From assembly GCA_026874595.1 (NCBI GenBank), contig CM049309.1, positions 14,430,576 to 14,494,575 on the forward strand: a DNA stretch of 64,000 nt. The letters are read 5' to 3'. The position numbers were made by a program, and so were the translations under genes. The notes below the pieces were generated by a model. The model did not search any database. It saw only the letters and a program-made list of their open reading frames with translations, and was not told the origin of the DNA. Below, in pieces: positions 1 through 12,090 of the stretch (positions are counted from its first letter, which is position 1; every line of letters starts with the position of its first letter). This DNA comes from Sipunculus nudus (Eukaryota; Annelida; Sipuncula; Golfingiida; Sipunculidae).

Positions 1-257
1 TGTTCGTTTGACATGTATTGTTAACAATCAATTGCTTACTTTGTTTGAATTATAATACTTTTCAAGAACTATTATCAAAACATCTAACAATCTATATCAA
101 AATTTTTACATGGAAGGTGCAATCATATGTTTAAGAGCTACTTGGATTCAATGATTGAACAATTTGAAAACGAGGTTACACAACAAACACATGAAACCAT
201 TAACTCCTGTGAGTACATTTTGTGTAATATAGCAATTACATAGACAGTTTTACTGAC

Positions 258-439
258 TGGCAATGAAATTGTGCCAGATCTGTGAACCAACAGTAAAGGC
301 TAAGCTGGCCAGATGGACTGCACTGATGAGGGTGGACGGATCCTGGGGGTCCCATCTTCTGGCTTTGTACGCAGCAATACCAACAGCAAATGTACAACCA
401 AGGGGTGTCACTGTGTACACTGGGTGCTGTGCCCGGATA
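258..439 (-). CDS. TMEM205: TMEM205-like (minus copy) coding exon 2
   Basis: A 182-nt exon entered in phase 2 and left in phase 1. It encodes a hydrophobic segment, then the family motif WDPQDPSTLIS and a second hydrophobic segment ending HNFIA. Conceptual reading frames on the opposite strand through this exon are antisense shadows. Confidence 0.87.
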
Positions 440-1170
440 CTGAAACAAAAAATTTAAATTGTGTACAGCCAATGCTGGGTAAAAAAACTAGATACAAAAA
501 AATAACATTAATATCAATATCAAGGGTGTCATTCACATCAGGGTGGTCACTCTGTACACTAATGCTAGGCTTGGATGCTAGAAACAAAATGAAATTCATA
601 TCAGGGATGTCACTTTGTATACCAAACGATCAGATTGGGAACTGGAAGTTGGAATACAAACCAAAGATTAAACTGGCATCCAAAACAGGCATACATTGTC
701 TTTTTAATAATAAAAAGGGGCAGGGTTTTCACACAGAAGACTTTAAGCCTGAAACAATAAAATATGATACAAGAACCACACAAGCATTGAACATCAGGAA
801 CCTCATGCCGAGCTGGTCCTTTGGCTGTTACCATCAGCAACAAAATACTTGGATTGCTGTTATAACGATAAATTAGTTCATTCTTCCTTAAATACAGTGA
901 ATTTAGCATTAGGTTTGATACAAATTTTACCATGTTTTGTTTGAACACCCCCTGGTCTAGAATTTCTCATCTAAATAATTATTAAATACAAATTTAACCT
1001 TCCTTAAAGACCCCAGAATTATGAAAATATTTGCTCCTTACATGCAAATCTGCCCTGGCGCTACAGACTGTAGACAAAAGAAACACAAATGCTATTGTTT
1101 GTTTTAAGAGGAACATCAGTTAAATAATTCAGAAAATGACCACAACTAACCTTGATACAACTTGTCCCAT
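258..1170 (-). CDS. TMEM205: TMEM205-like membrane protein, 5' part (two exons; gene continues off the left edge)
   Basis: This is the first part of a gene whose remaining exons must lie to the left of the window. Exon 1 (1170-1151) encodes MGQVVS and ends in phase 2 at donor GTTAGT. Exon 2 (439-258) follows acceptor TTTGTTTCAG and ends in phase 1 at donor GTCAGT. Exon lengths (20 and 182 nt) and phases are identical to the complete paralogue at 13516-16615. Residues such as RRWDPQDPSTLIS and VGSQIWHNFIA align with it and with the TMEM205 family (DUF4149-type multi-pass protein). The product should be a small multi-pass membrane protein; TMEM205 in vertebrates is linked to secretory/plasma-membrane function and cisplatin resistance, but its biochemical role is unclear. 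The start MGxxxS is a plausible N-myristoylation signal, which is inference. It is divergently oriented from its paralogue. Confidence 0.85.
1151..1170 (-). CDS. TMEM205: TMEM205-like (minus copy) coding exon 1
   Basis: Twenty coding nucleotides, ATG to AG, encode MGQVVS plus two bases of a Ser codon, followed by donor GTTAGT. The sequence just upstream (acceptor-like TATATTTTCAG near 1217-1207) suggests the start lies in an internal exon behind a 5'UTR exon. Supported by the equal-length, equal-phase exon of the paralogue at 13516-13535. Confidence 0.75.
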
Positions 1171-2029
1171 GATCAAAGATATATGTGCAATGACCGTTCT
1201 ATAGGCAGATCTGAAAATATAATTAAAAGAATATCACAGAATTCAGTTGTGATATGAGAATAACTGTACACCTGTCACAGCAGGGGATCTCCCCCAGTGA
1301 CTGTAACAAATCAGAAACCCTGGCATAGCTGACTTCCAGTGACCTGGAGTGGGACCCTGCATGTGTAACCTGTATTCAAAGCAAATGACTACAATAGAGC
1401 CTCAAGAAAAAATCAATTAACTAGCCTAATTTTCAAGCTTTTATCTTCAAATTTCAGATTTAAACAAATTAAATACTTATATTTACATGCTGTGAAAATT
1501 AAATCAATGGTGCTTACAGGCAAAAACGTGCCATGGTCAAATTTGGGCAAAATTTAAGGTACTGATTTTATTTTTAATGCTAATAACTTAAAAAATTTAC
1601 AAAATTCAGATCTAATTTTGGGTAAACAATTGAATCTTAATTAAACATAGTTATATACTTGGGAAAATAGACTCTAGTTTCAATTTTTTTCATGTTAAGT
1701 GAGTAAATATTTTTTTCTGATTTTTTACAAGGTCCATTTTGTTTGGGCCCTTAACTTAAAGAAATTATACTTAACAGACTTAATTTCTGGCATGTATATA
1801 GGAACTATAAAGAGGAATATTTATGGTAAATATAAAGAAAAACAGATGAGTCGTTTTGATATTAGGCAGTCCTGAAGTGTGAAAATAGGTTTTTAATAAA
1901 AAATTGAGGTTTTTCCTTAATTTCTCAAAGGAAAGAAGTTGCAAAGACACAGTTTTTGGCTTGGTAGGAGATCTTGGGGACATCTAACATTATGCCAAAT
2001 TTTTTATTCCTAGGTCCTACAGTTTCAAA
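1171..2029. other. AT-rich intergenic stretch upstream of the minus TMEM205-like gene
   Basis: No convincing exon was seen. It probably contains the 5'UTR and promoter of the minus-strand TMEM205-like gene. The sequence is A/T-rich with short homopolymers. Confidence 0.4.
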
Positions 2030-3180
2030 ACGTGCCACATCTACGGACAGACGGACGACCCGACAGACGGACGATGGACAATGGACCATAACTATAGCTC
2101 AGATGACTTATAGTCAGCTGAGCTAAAAAATGAAAAAATACAAGTGGTTCCACCAGTCTGCAGAAACTGATGAAACACTCCATGATCAATATCCATGCAA
2201 AGAATCATGGTGATCGATGCATTAGCTGTTCAGATACTTGAGCTTTTGTATCAAAGTTTTCTATTATTCTGGGGGGGGGGGTGTTCTTGGAAGCCCCATA
2301 GCTCACAGGTGATGAGTAAGAGAGACCTAATTCAAGGTTTCCAAAGAGACTTTTCATGGGCCTCCCTGCATGTCAAGACAGAAGATTCTTAGTCAAGTCA
2401 TCAAGATTTGTGCCCTGTTAACAGATGAAGCAATCTTTTAAAGTCTAAAATATAGAGAAAAAAATCGTAAAAAATTGATAAATACAGGTGGCACCACCAT
2501 TCTGCAAAAACTGATGTAACACCCCAAGATCAATATTCATGCTAAGAATCATGGTGATAAATGCATTAGTTGTTCAGATACTTGAGCTTTTGTAACAATT
2601 TTTCATTATTCTGGGGGGTACTTTGGAGCCCCATACCTTGACGAATATGGGTAACAGAGACCTATTTCTAGGTTTTCAAGGAGACTTTTTGTGAACCTAT
2701 CTAGATGTAAAGTAAGAAGATTCCAGGTCGAGTGTTTACAATTTGTGCCCTATTAACAGATGACGGCATCTCTTAAGGTCTCAAAATAGAAAAAAAAAAT
2801 CGTAAAAAAATTTTTTAAAAATACAGGTGGCGCAACAAGACTGCAGTAACTGATGAAACACTCCATGATTAATATCTACGCAAAGAATCATGGTGATCAA
2901 TGCATTAGTTGTTCAGATACTAAGGCTTTTGTATCAAATTTTTCATTATTCTGTGGGGTACTTTGGAGCCCTATAGCTTGAAGAATATAGGTAACAGAGA
3001 CCTAGTTCAAGGTTTCCAAGGAGACTTTTCATGGACCTCCCTGGATGTAAAGTTAGAAGATTCCAGGTCCAGTGGTTATGATTTGTGCCTTGTTAACGGA
3101 CAGATGGCCGGATGGGCGGACGGTTGACAGACAAAGAGTGATCGCTATAGCAAAGGACTTAGTGTCAGCTGAGCTAAAAA
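2030..3180 (+). repeat. Dispersed repeat family A, head-to-tail array of about 340-bp units
   Basis: A 3' tail at 2030-2127 is followed by three similar units at about 2130-2450, 2480-2790 and 2820-3180. Each unit runs from ACAGGTGGCGCCACC-like sequence through ACTCCATGATCAATAT, TTGTTCAGATACTTGAGCTTTTGTATCAA, a poly-G tract, AACAGAGACCTAATTTCAGG and GATTTGTGCCCTGTTAAC. The last unit ends with GACGGACAAAGAGTGATCGCTATAG...CAGCTGAGCTAAAAA. The family recurs at least ten times in this window. It has no coding capacity and its class is unknown. Confidence 0.85.
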
Positions 3181-4530
3181 CAGGTTAAAATGGGTTTTAC
3201 CTATCAAACTCTGCAATAAATCCAATATTTTTATAAGTTCAGGTTGAAAATTACATGGGTCCAATAGAAACATGGTGTTCCCTCAGTAATAAAGCGTAAA
3301 GTTAATCATTAACTGTCGTACGAAATTGGCCCAAGACCCCTGACCAAATTCCAAAAATGCGTCTTTCCGAAAGATGCATTCCCCCGATGCATTCGTAAAT
3401 ATGGCGCTCTACTGTATATAATGGAATTTATGGTTTGATATCTTCAAACTATTTGCATTTTAGGAAATGTTTATAAAATAATAAATGAAATAAATAAATT
3501 GCCATTTCACTGTTAAGTTCCACAACTGGGTGCCGACAGAGACCATGCAAATCATTTACTCAGTATAATGGATGTAACATCCCTCCTGTCTTATGTCGCT
3601 AGCTGATATAGGTCCAGTTGTCAATCAACTGACCACCGGCTATCAGCCGATCACAGGCAGCAAGTGACTCTGCCCATGGCACCTTGCTTGGGGTAAACTC
3701 TCTCAACGGGGTAGAGCGCTCTCTCTCTTAGTTGAGAGCAGTTCAACTGAACACAGGGGTCAGCCCCCAGTGCTGACCCTAGCAGCCAGACTTCATACCA
3801 GTTAGGGTTAAGGCCATGCCTACGAACTGATAACTTTAAAACTGCAGTCATGCTACTTGCCTCTAGAGGTATGTAGAACACCATGCTTAACTTTAGCAGA
3901 AATAGTGCAGTGTGTTTATTTGAAGGTTTAGAGTTTTAATTTTATATTATATTTCAGTTAAACAGTTTTAGTTTCAGTTTTATTTCTTGCAATTGTGCCA
4001 ACACACTGTCCAGTCCCAATTGCCCCCGAGAATTAGAAAGTAAACTACAATGACATTAATTCTCCTTTGAACCATGTGAGCTTGTCTTGTGATTCATAAG
4101 TTGTGAAACTATTGTGAGTTTCCTCAAGCTTAATGTTCGTCTTTATACAAATACTTAAAATGGGATAAAGTTTCACATTCATTCAATGCATTCTTTATAT
4201 TGTTTTTGAAGCAAGATAAATCCTAAGTTTTTTATTATGAGATGCAATTTAATTGAAAGAATCTTGAGGTAAATATAAAGAAACTAGTCTGTTTCATCCC
4301 TCATGTTCACCTGTTTTGCTATGAAATTTTTTAGCAGTTACCATTTAAAGGAAAACAATTATAGTGGAGAGAAAAGGATTAAAGGACCTAGATTTTCAAC
4401 AAGGTTAATATATATCTACCTCTATACACCTTATTTAAGAAACAGAAATGTTTGAAAATATGAGAAATCAGTCTACATTTTATTACATATCAGACCCACT
4501 TGTGGCAGTCAAGGTCTTTGGTCACATGCT
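3181..4530. other. Intergenic, no gene recognised
   Basis: The stretch is AT-rich. At 3690-3790 there is a short GC-richer segment with GGGGTAGAGCGCTC, weakly reminiscent of a tRNA-derived SINE A box, but no B box could be assigned. Nothing else is supported. Confidence 0.35.
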
Positions 4531-5218
4531 ACGCTCCCGAGGCAGCGGAAATCTTGCGCTTCTAAAGAAGCAACTGATTTTCACACTGCCAGCTTTGCCC
4601 GTTTATGATATATTAAGACACCAGATGGCGGTTCGTTGTCCCCTGAAAAATACATGCATATGATGTGACAAGCAGCCAACCAGATGCCAAAAAACAAACA
4701 CTCAACAGGCATCCTGGCTCCGCCCATAGCTGCGCTCCAAGCACCGCTTGATGAGTTTACAGTTGAATTTTAATTGCTCCTTCTTCATTCTCGCATCATC
4801 GACCGATTGGATTATGACATAATGACTGTGTTAGCGTAGCCATGTATCTGTTGTCTGCAGAACTTAAACCAGCCAGCGAGGTGTGCAAGCAGCCTTTGTT
4901 GTTACGTTTCGTTTGAATTACAGCTCACCGGCCGGGCATCCTATGTGCCCAAGGCCCCAAGCAAACCACATCTGCCACATTCGTTCTGAGCCTGTGGCCT
5001 GTTACCGGGGCGATGAGCTGTCAATCAAAACGAAATGAACATGATTGGCTCTGTGTATTCCTTGCTTTGCAGTGTCTTCCAGCACAGAGTCTCACCTGAT
5101 TGGACAAAAATACAGTGCTCCCCTCTGGTGTAGCAATTCAGGATATGAGGTCATAACAAACAGCGCTTACGATATAGGTACTAGGCCTATAGTTAAAGCG
5201 CTGTGTAAAGAGCGTAGT
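4531..5218. repeat. Diverged copy of the 750-bp TIR element found inverted at 20856-21605
   Basis: About 690 bp matches, in inverted orientation, the element at 20856-21605. Shared landmarks are GCTACGCTCCCGAGGCAGCGG, CACCAGATGGCGGTTCGTTG, GGCATCCTGGCTCCGCCCAT, CAGCCTTTGTTGTTACGTTTCG and GGTCATAACAAACAGCGC. The outermost inverted repeat is missing or diverged here. Open frames in it are not genes. Confidence 0.85.
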
Positions 5219-6846
5219 CACATGCAAAACAGCCTTATCTGACACAAGCTGATTGGATGATCTCATGTAAACACTCTAAAATATATAACCAGCTAAAACA
5301 AAGATGGCTACTTATGGAGGGACACATCATATCTGCCAGATCATGGTGAAGAGACTGAAATGTTGTGAAACATAAACTGGGGATTTATTGTAAAATTCTT
5401 TCTTGCCATATTAGATTATCACTTCCGTATGTTTTTTTTTTTTTTAGAAATTAATGAAAAATATAAACTTTTAAGTAAATCATCTACAAAAAAAAGGGGG
5501 ACAGCAGGTGGTGAAATGGACTATAGAATTGGATGATAGGCTATATGATCTCAAAACAAATTTGTACAAAATTTTTCTTCCAAAAATCTGAAGGGAATAA
5601 TTGATATTTTGTCCCCCTTTCTTTAACATGGGACCCATGAGTCATGGTGCTCAGCTGAAGACTGAAGTTGACATTGAAGGTAAACATTTAAAAAAATAAC
5701 AAATTGAAAAAAAAGTCTGAGATGAAGAGATAATCTATAGGTTATGGTTGATATGATTGGTTTGAATTGATGAGTTAAGAATTGTTACAAAATAATACTT
5801 TGTAATCTGACAATGTGTTACTGTCTTACTGAGACTGATTGGAGGGCCAGTTTTTTTTTTTTTTTTTTATCTTCACTGCATTTGGGCCAAAATTATGAGA
5901 CGAGGCAAAAAAAATATTAACTGTACTTTTTTTAGTTTGTTGGCATGACATGAAAATTTAATAAAACTCTCAGGAAAAAATTATAATCAAATCAAGAGCG
6001 TAGGCTTTTTAAGTTAGCTCTGTTATGTAATATTTATTTTCATATTTTTTTTCGCTGACCTTAGCTGGACCAGGGCTCGTTCACGAATGATATGAATCTG
6101 CCACTCACGTGAACTCAAGAAACTTATGCAACTGCCGAGATCACAATACAGTTTTCCATGTCAACTCTTTATATCATGCAGAAAATCGTAAAAACAGATC
6201 AGCTGTATTTCTAAACCAGTGTGGGATATATTTTTTAAATAGTTTTACCAATATCCCAAAACGCACTCGGGACTTACCACAGGTCATATGGGCCTGTCCT
6301 TTCCACAATGATGTAAGCGATCGCACATATTCTCCAAGCATATAGTGTTTAAGGGAAACGTACATACATATTCTAACTTTTTATAATAGCAGGAAAAGCT
6401 ATCGGAATCGACCAAAGTATATGTGCTGGTTGAAATCATTTTTACGTTCGGGGGAACGGTTGACAAACAGGATATCTTAATTAACTTGTCACCACGTTAG
6501 TTGCATGGAGGTTAGAAAAAAGGAAAAGTCATTTGGCTTGAGGGGCTACCCTCCAAACAGGACCAATTAAGACAATACTACACAACCACAGACATCAAAG
6601 TCTATCAAAGTACTGTGATATTTTGGAGATTAAGCTTCGGTAAAATTATTCTCTCGTTTTCATTGGCTGTGCAGGCTGATACACAGAGTTCGAATGAGAC
6701 CTGCCACCCCTTCAATGGAACATGGCCATTTTGACATTCCCATCCTTCACGCGGATCCGCATGATTAAAGCGTGCACAACAAATTTCCCTAAACGCGGAC
6801 CGACGCGGACCCGTTCCATTCTTTAATATATACTTTTTATCTTTAC

Positions 6847-6877
<31 letters not shown>

Positions 6878-7430
6878 TAATGATATTCGATGAATGCTGT
6901 GTTTTTCTTAACAGTTCCCTGAGTTTGTATTAAGCGTTTAATTGAGATCACTCTTAAACTCGGATAAAGTTGGAATGAAGTTTATTGTAAGTTTAAAAAA
7001 GCCCGAAGTGGATCATGATCATAATGTATGTATCAGAGTCATTTTCTTTTTGCGCGAGGAATAACAACTTTTATTATTAATTATGTTTTAAACATTTTTT
7101 ATTTTAAATGTTTAAACTGGCGGTCCTGCCGGTATCAAGTTTCGATATATAATACAACATTAATAAAGGTAATTTATTATATAAATATTTGTTTTATATT
7201 GTTCATCTAATGCAAAATTAGTATAGTCTCGATCATTAGCCTGCCATGGTAACTTTTTATTGATCAGAATCTGACCTTTTTCGATCCATGCACTCTACCA
7301 CGCCCACACAGGGCACCATGGTTATAATATTATAATTAAATATCCAATCAGAATGTAAATACACTGTTTCTGGCATTATGGACTCTATACATTGTCGTTC
7401 CATCATATATAACATCTCTCTACACGTTCC
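5219..7430. other. Intergenic, no gene recognised
   Basis: A/T-rich sequence with poly-A and poly-T runs near 5430, 5850 and 6857. Short open frames (for example 6109-6345 and 7028-7210) lack family similarity or splice support. Confidence 0.4.
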
Positions 7431-7439
7431 CACTTAATT

Positions 7440-7590
7440 ACCACCTGACGAAGCAGCCTGTGTGCTTCGAAAGCTCGTGTGTTAATAAACAAGTTAGTAG
7501 TCTATCTATAAGGCGTCACTCTATATCTTTACCTATGCATCAACTGCAGACTAACACGGCTATACCACACATAATCATGGTCGGCCTGGC
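7440..7590 (+). repeat. 3' tail of a retroelement, Penelope-like type suspected
   Basis: The stretch has CCTGACGAAGCAGC...GCTTCGAAAGCTCGTGT, then TTAATAAACAAGTTAGT and CTGCAGACTAACACGGCTA. From memory this resembles the conserved 3' region of Penelope-like or LINE repeats in other animals. No reverse-transcriptase frame is adjacent, so it is a 5'-truncated fragment. Confidence 0.45.
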
Positions 7591-7654
7591 AGTGGAAATG
7601 CAACAGCTGACTATATATGGCTTTGGCTCTCAAGTCAAGTAAGTCTGTACCTAG

Positions 7655-7658
<4 letters not shown>

Positions 7659-7708
<50 letters not shown>
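7659..7708. repeat. (TA)n microsatellite
   Basis: Uninterrupted TA dinucleotides. Confidence 0.98.
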
Positions 7709-7711
<3 letters not shown>

Positions 7712-8537
7712 TAATATTTAGGGAAAAGGATATTTCAAAATTCATGTGTTTATTTAAAGAGATGCCCTAACCTATGACCCTGAATCACCCCCCCCCCCCC
7801 CACCGCCCCCACCATTGAAGTTAAATTGACGGCACTGCACACTTAGGCAGAATCTTGATGAGCATTGAACATGAAATTCAATGCAGCCATTGCTAAGAAG
7901 AGCTGTTAAGTGATAAATATTTGATGAGTCACGGACTCCAACAGATTTACGCCGTGGCTTATACGTCAAGCATTTCAAAGCAATGTATATACACGGTAGG
8001 TCAATAGTCACATAAACTTATAGGCATGCATCAGTTATAAGACCTTGTATACCTTTCAAAAATGCAACCTTGTAAAACGAATACATACTGTGATCTTAAA
8101 GTCGGGATGTTCGAACTGCATGTCCCTAAAATGATATCCTGCGCCCCAGAAAGACATGCATATATAATTCCTGAACACGTGTATATAAACAGTTAAGCAT
8201 TTTTTAGACCTCTACTTACACCTTTAAACGTTCCATTCGGCTGTCCACTTATAGGTTCCACTAAATTCCGATCGGTCCCGATTTATCCACGTTTAACACA
8301 GTCTCGATGCTACTGTATGCGCGCCGGGTTTGTATACAACGTACGTATCTGCACAGATAATATAGGTCATATTTTATAATCACTTAATCTAGACAGAATT
8401 ACCTAGAAGGACCTCAGTATAGAGTAGACCTTATATGTTAATTGGACTGAGAACAAAGTCTGTGTTTATAACTTATAGCCAGCTATTCACCTAATAAACC
8501 TTTTTTTTTAAATCGGAGATAAATTCAATCGGAGAAT

Positions 8538-8540
<3 letters not shown>
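7709..8540. other. Intergenic, no gene recognised
   Basis: Contains a poly-C run at about 7787-7801. The nearby Gly-rich frame on the minus strand is a translation of that homopolymer. Confidence 0.4.

Positions 8541-8613
<73 letters not shown>
8541..8613. repeat. (TA)n microsatellite
   Basis: Uninterrupted TA dinucleotides of about 73 bp. Confidence 0.98.
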
Positions 8614-8619
<6 letters not shown>

Positions 8620-8639
8620 GGCCATAATACATAATCGAG

Positions 8640-8790
8640 ATTGAGGGGCGACATATTCACAAATATAGAGTCACTTATGTACGATTAAACCTAGAAATAT
8701 GGGCCGAATAAGTGAATGCAAACACGGGTTTTCGGAGCATGCAACAATAGGGACCCCCACATGCCGAAGGCCTGCATGAGTTAAAATACA
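8640..8790 (+). repeat. Dispersed repeat family B, copy 1
   Basis: Shares ATATTCACAAAT...CAGTCA, GGGCCGAATAAGTGAATGCA and GGAGGCCTGCAT-like blocks with copies at 24380-24640 and 35020-35355. Non-coding, class unknown. Confidence 0.7.
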
Positions 8791-9509
8791 GATTTTTAGT
8801 TATATCTGCTATTTAAGAGGCATCTGTCAAAATCCACATTGAAATACTGCACACACTATCCATCATTTGATTAATAATATTAAATAATATTGCGCAAAAT
8901 CAAAACAATTTGACGGAGACCAAAAGGAAGATTGAACTAGTTGAAATGATTTTTCGATATAAGCATTGCAACTAATTTGAAAGATCTGATATTATGTATA
9001 ATATAATTCTTTGAATTGCTGGTACCTTGAAAGATCTGTCTATATCTCTGTCTAATTTCCCTATCTATTGGTCCCTCTCTGATGGTTCCTCTTATTCACG
9101 AATGTTTTATTTTCGCGATACTTTCTCTTCTTCAAATTGTCGCGAAATGGAAACCCTCGCGAACCAAAAGGCAACCAAAGTATCTATTTCATAAATGTCC
9201 GACTTTTTAAACTATATATCGACCCCCCAAAACCCACCTCTGGATTCGCGCCTGTACAAGTATAGGTTTATTTATGAGCGCTTTCAAAATAATGGTCCTG
9301 TGATCAGTTTGAAGCCTGTCTAACCAAACTGGAATTATTACTATTTTTGTTATGGATGGGCCCTGTGACCTTGACCTTTGACCTAGTGACCACAAAATCA
9401 AAAGGAAACTTCCCCTATTAGACACAGGTGAAACCACAGTTGCGTATCTGATAGTACATGTATTAATATGATTTGGCAGTTTTAAAATAAAGGAAACAAA
9501 TGCATACAA

Positions 9510-10070
9510 ATAGAAAAAATACAGGTGGCGCCACCAGTCTTCAAGAAATGAAGATACCAATCATAATCAATAAACACACTTGGTTGCAGGACACTGGATG
9601 ACACTACAGCTGAGAAACTGACATAACTGCTGTCATTTGATGGTCTCAAAACCAAAACAAAAAAAACGTAAAAATTAGAAAAAAATACAGGTGGCGCCAC
9701 CAGTTTTCGGGAACTGACAAAAGTATAGTCATGGTCAATATTCAAGGCAAGATTCATGGCAATCCATGCATTAATTATCATGATACTTGAGATTTTGTTT
9801 CAAATTTTTAATTATTTTTTTTTTTGGGGGGGGGGGGAGAGGGTATTAACGAGCCCTATAGCTCGGAGGAATTAATCAAATAAATCGCAGTGATCTAATT
9901 TTTCAGGTTTCAAAGGAGATTTTTATTGACCTCCCATGATGTTCACTAAGCAGTTTCTAGGTCCAGCGGTAACGATCTGTGCTCTGCTAACGGACGGCCG
10001 GACACACGGACGGACGTTGGACAAAGCGCCATTCCTATATCTCAGTTGACCTTGAGTAGCTGAGCAAAAA
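9510..10070 (+). repeat. Dispersed repeat family A, two units
   Basis: Two ACAGGTGGCGCCACCAGT starts (about 9520 and 9687). The second unit runs to the GGACGGACGTTGGACAAAG...GAGTAGCTGAGCAAAAA tail. Between them is a poly-G run at about 9825-9837. Reading frames overlapping it are repeat translations. Confidence 0.8.
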
Positions 10071-10158
10071 AAAAAAATCTGTCAAAATTAAATACATGTA
10101 AAACCAAGAGCATGAAAGAAGGGGAATTTCATACAAACGACTCCGAACTGGAGACCCA

Positions 10159-10216
<58 letters not shown>
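10159..10216. repeat. (TA)n microsatellite
   Basis: Uninterrupted TA dinucleotides. They create artificial Tyr-Ile repeat frames on both strands. Confidence 0.98.
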
Positions 10217-10217
<1 letters not shown>

Positions 10218-12050
10218 CAGGAGAAACAAGAACTGATGGAAACCCGCATTATATTTGCATAATATCCTATTTAAGGTGTACCAGTAATTTCCGCAACCTT
10301 CCTAAATGTCCGGTGTCATATGACTTCCAGGCATATATCACGGTAACAGCACAGGTCGGGGATGAACTGTTAGGCTTGTATTTTAGTACAGGTACTCGTC
10401 ATACAAATTGGGAGGTGTAACCCTGACATTAATTCCTGCTCTCAGGAATTTCATCTTTTTTTACAAGAAACCCTACGGACCTTTGACAACATTGAAATAT
10501 GCCTAGAAGTCATATCACACCGGACTTTTCTGCCTTCCAGTTCCCTGATAACACACGCTATAAAAAAGTTCCTGACTTGATGTTGAGAGACACCTGTTGG
10601 AGTTCGCCGATATCACTAGATATTTATATTTTATTCTTATGCCTGCAAAACGGGATGATAAATAAAATCATTGACTTTTTTTGCCCAAAAACAACGAGTG
10701 CATGTTAACTTACTAGAAAAAAAACTCCTTATCTCTTTGGCTCAGGCCAGTGGATTAGATGTTTTTGCCGAAACACCAGGGCGATATACATATGACATAA
10801 TAATTTTGGAGAGTGCAACTCATTGCCGCTCATAACATGCATGAAAAGACATTGAGGTGAGATAAGGTCGGTATATCTCTTTTGCGCACGAAATGTATTT
10901 AATGTCGTTTCTTTTTGTTCTTGTACGTGCCTCATACGAACGATAGCTCCTGTTTGCCTCGTTCCACGACAACACATAAAAATCTTTCGCACAAGCAAAC
11001 TTGAAGGATTATTGATGCGATTGGGCTCATAAATTTCTGCCGCATGTCTTTTAGGATAGATAAAAATTCCGGAAATTACCGAACAAATGTGAATGCAGGT
11101 GCCCGTGAAAGTTGGTAAGACTTGGAGTCAGTTCTATCATATTTGTCATTATTGATGTTTTAATAGTGATGTAATTCATTTATCAAACTGGCATCACATT
11201 AAGCATCTCATTAAGTTGTGTATTCATGAAATGCAGCTTTATATATTTATATCATTATGCTTAAGCGATTAATTCTATTTCCTTACAAAAAGGCACAAAG
11301 GCCAATCTCTTCAGTTAAATCTTGAAAGGCCGTGTGTGCATATATATTTAGTTGCTTGCGTGAATGCGCGTGTGTCTCTTGCTACTCGCTATACTGGTGT
11401 AAAATAAAAACCAGACCGATATTTGAATCTTATGAGACGTGAACCACCTAGAACCGCTTTCTCTCGAAGGGGGCGTGGAGGAACACAATCAGCGTGACAT
11501 TTAGGAAGAAAACAATGTATATGCATTATACGTACTAACCTGTTAGCCCATAAGAATGGACTCCTCAATTGCTTTTTTTAGTGACTGACGCAATGTGGTG
11601 TCCATAGATTGCCCCTGCAGTTAACTGTGATTATAATACTCCATATACAACTGTGAGATTTAACATATATCAATTGTTTAATGTTCAGTACTTCCTTGTG
11701 TATTGTATATTTGACCAGTGAAAATCATTACATCACTGTTTTGCACCAAGGAAGTGAAATATTAACATAATAGTACACAGGCCTAAAGCATTATACAGGA
11801 CTACCACCTAATGCAAGATGTCTGCCGGGCTGTTAATGCCTCAATTCCCTCTGGACAAATAAATCAGTTATTGATGTTACAGCTAGGTGTTTCATGCTTT
11901 CTAGAATGGTTATTTTTTATTACAGGCCTTTCGACATACTACATAATGTGAACATTGGTATGTTAAAACCATGAGAAATATTTTTATTCATTTCCTTTCT
12001 AAGAGTAACAGATCGTATCGTGTTATAACCCCAGTTAGCCCTTTGGTTGG
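10217..12050. other. Intergenic, no gene recognised
   Basis: Ordinary AT-rich sequence. Short open frames (10499-10708 plus, 10729-10998 minus) show no recognisable domain and no matching splice structure. Confidence 0.4.
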
Positions 12051-12051
12051 C

Positions 12052-12090
12052 CGGCGACGCAACAGAAACCTGAAACCTGTTGCGTCGCCG
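12052..12090. repeat. Perfect 14-bp-arm hairpin
   Basis: Arms at 12052-12065 (CGGCGACGCAACAG) and 12077-12090 (its exact reverse complement) are separated by an 11-base A-rich loop. GC-rich in an AT-rich setting. It could be the core of a small MITE or a cruciform-forming site. No oligo-T follows, so a terminator is unlikely. Confidence 0.85.

Noticed and set aside
263-457. Plus-strand open frame of 64 codons similar to a minus-strand frame at 14802-15116
   Set aside because: Both are antisense readings of exon 2 of the two TMEM205-like genes. Their mutual similarity follows from the real paralogy on the other strand.
313-876. 187-codon plus-strand open frame
   Set aside because: It overlaps the TMEM205-like exon antisense and then low-complexity AT-rich sequence. 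There is no domain and no splice support.
3660-3790. Possible tRNA gene around GGGGTAGAGCGCTC
   Set aside because: No B box (GGTTCRANNCC) and no cloverleaf could be drawn; at best a degraded SINE.
10035-10420. Tyr-Ile repeat proteins (also at 24239, 39817, 40549, 52484)
   Set aside because: They are translations of (TA)n microsatellites.
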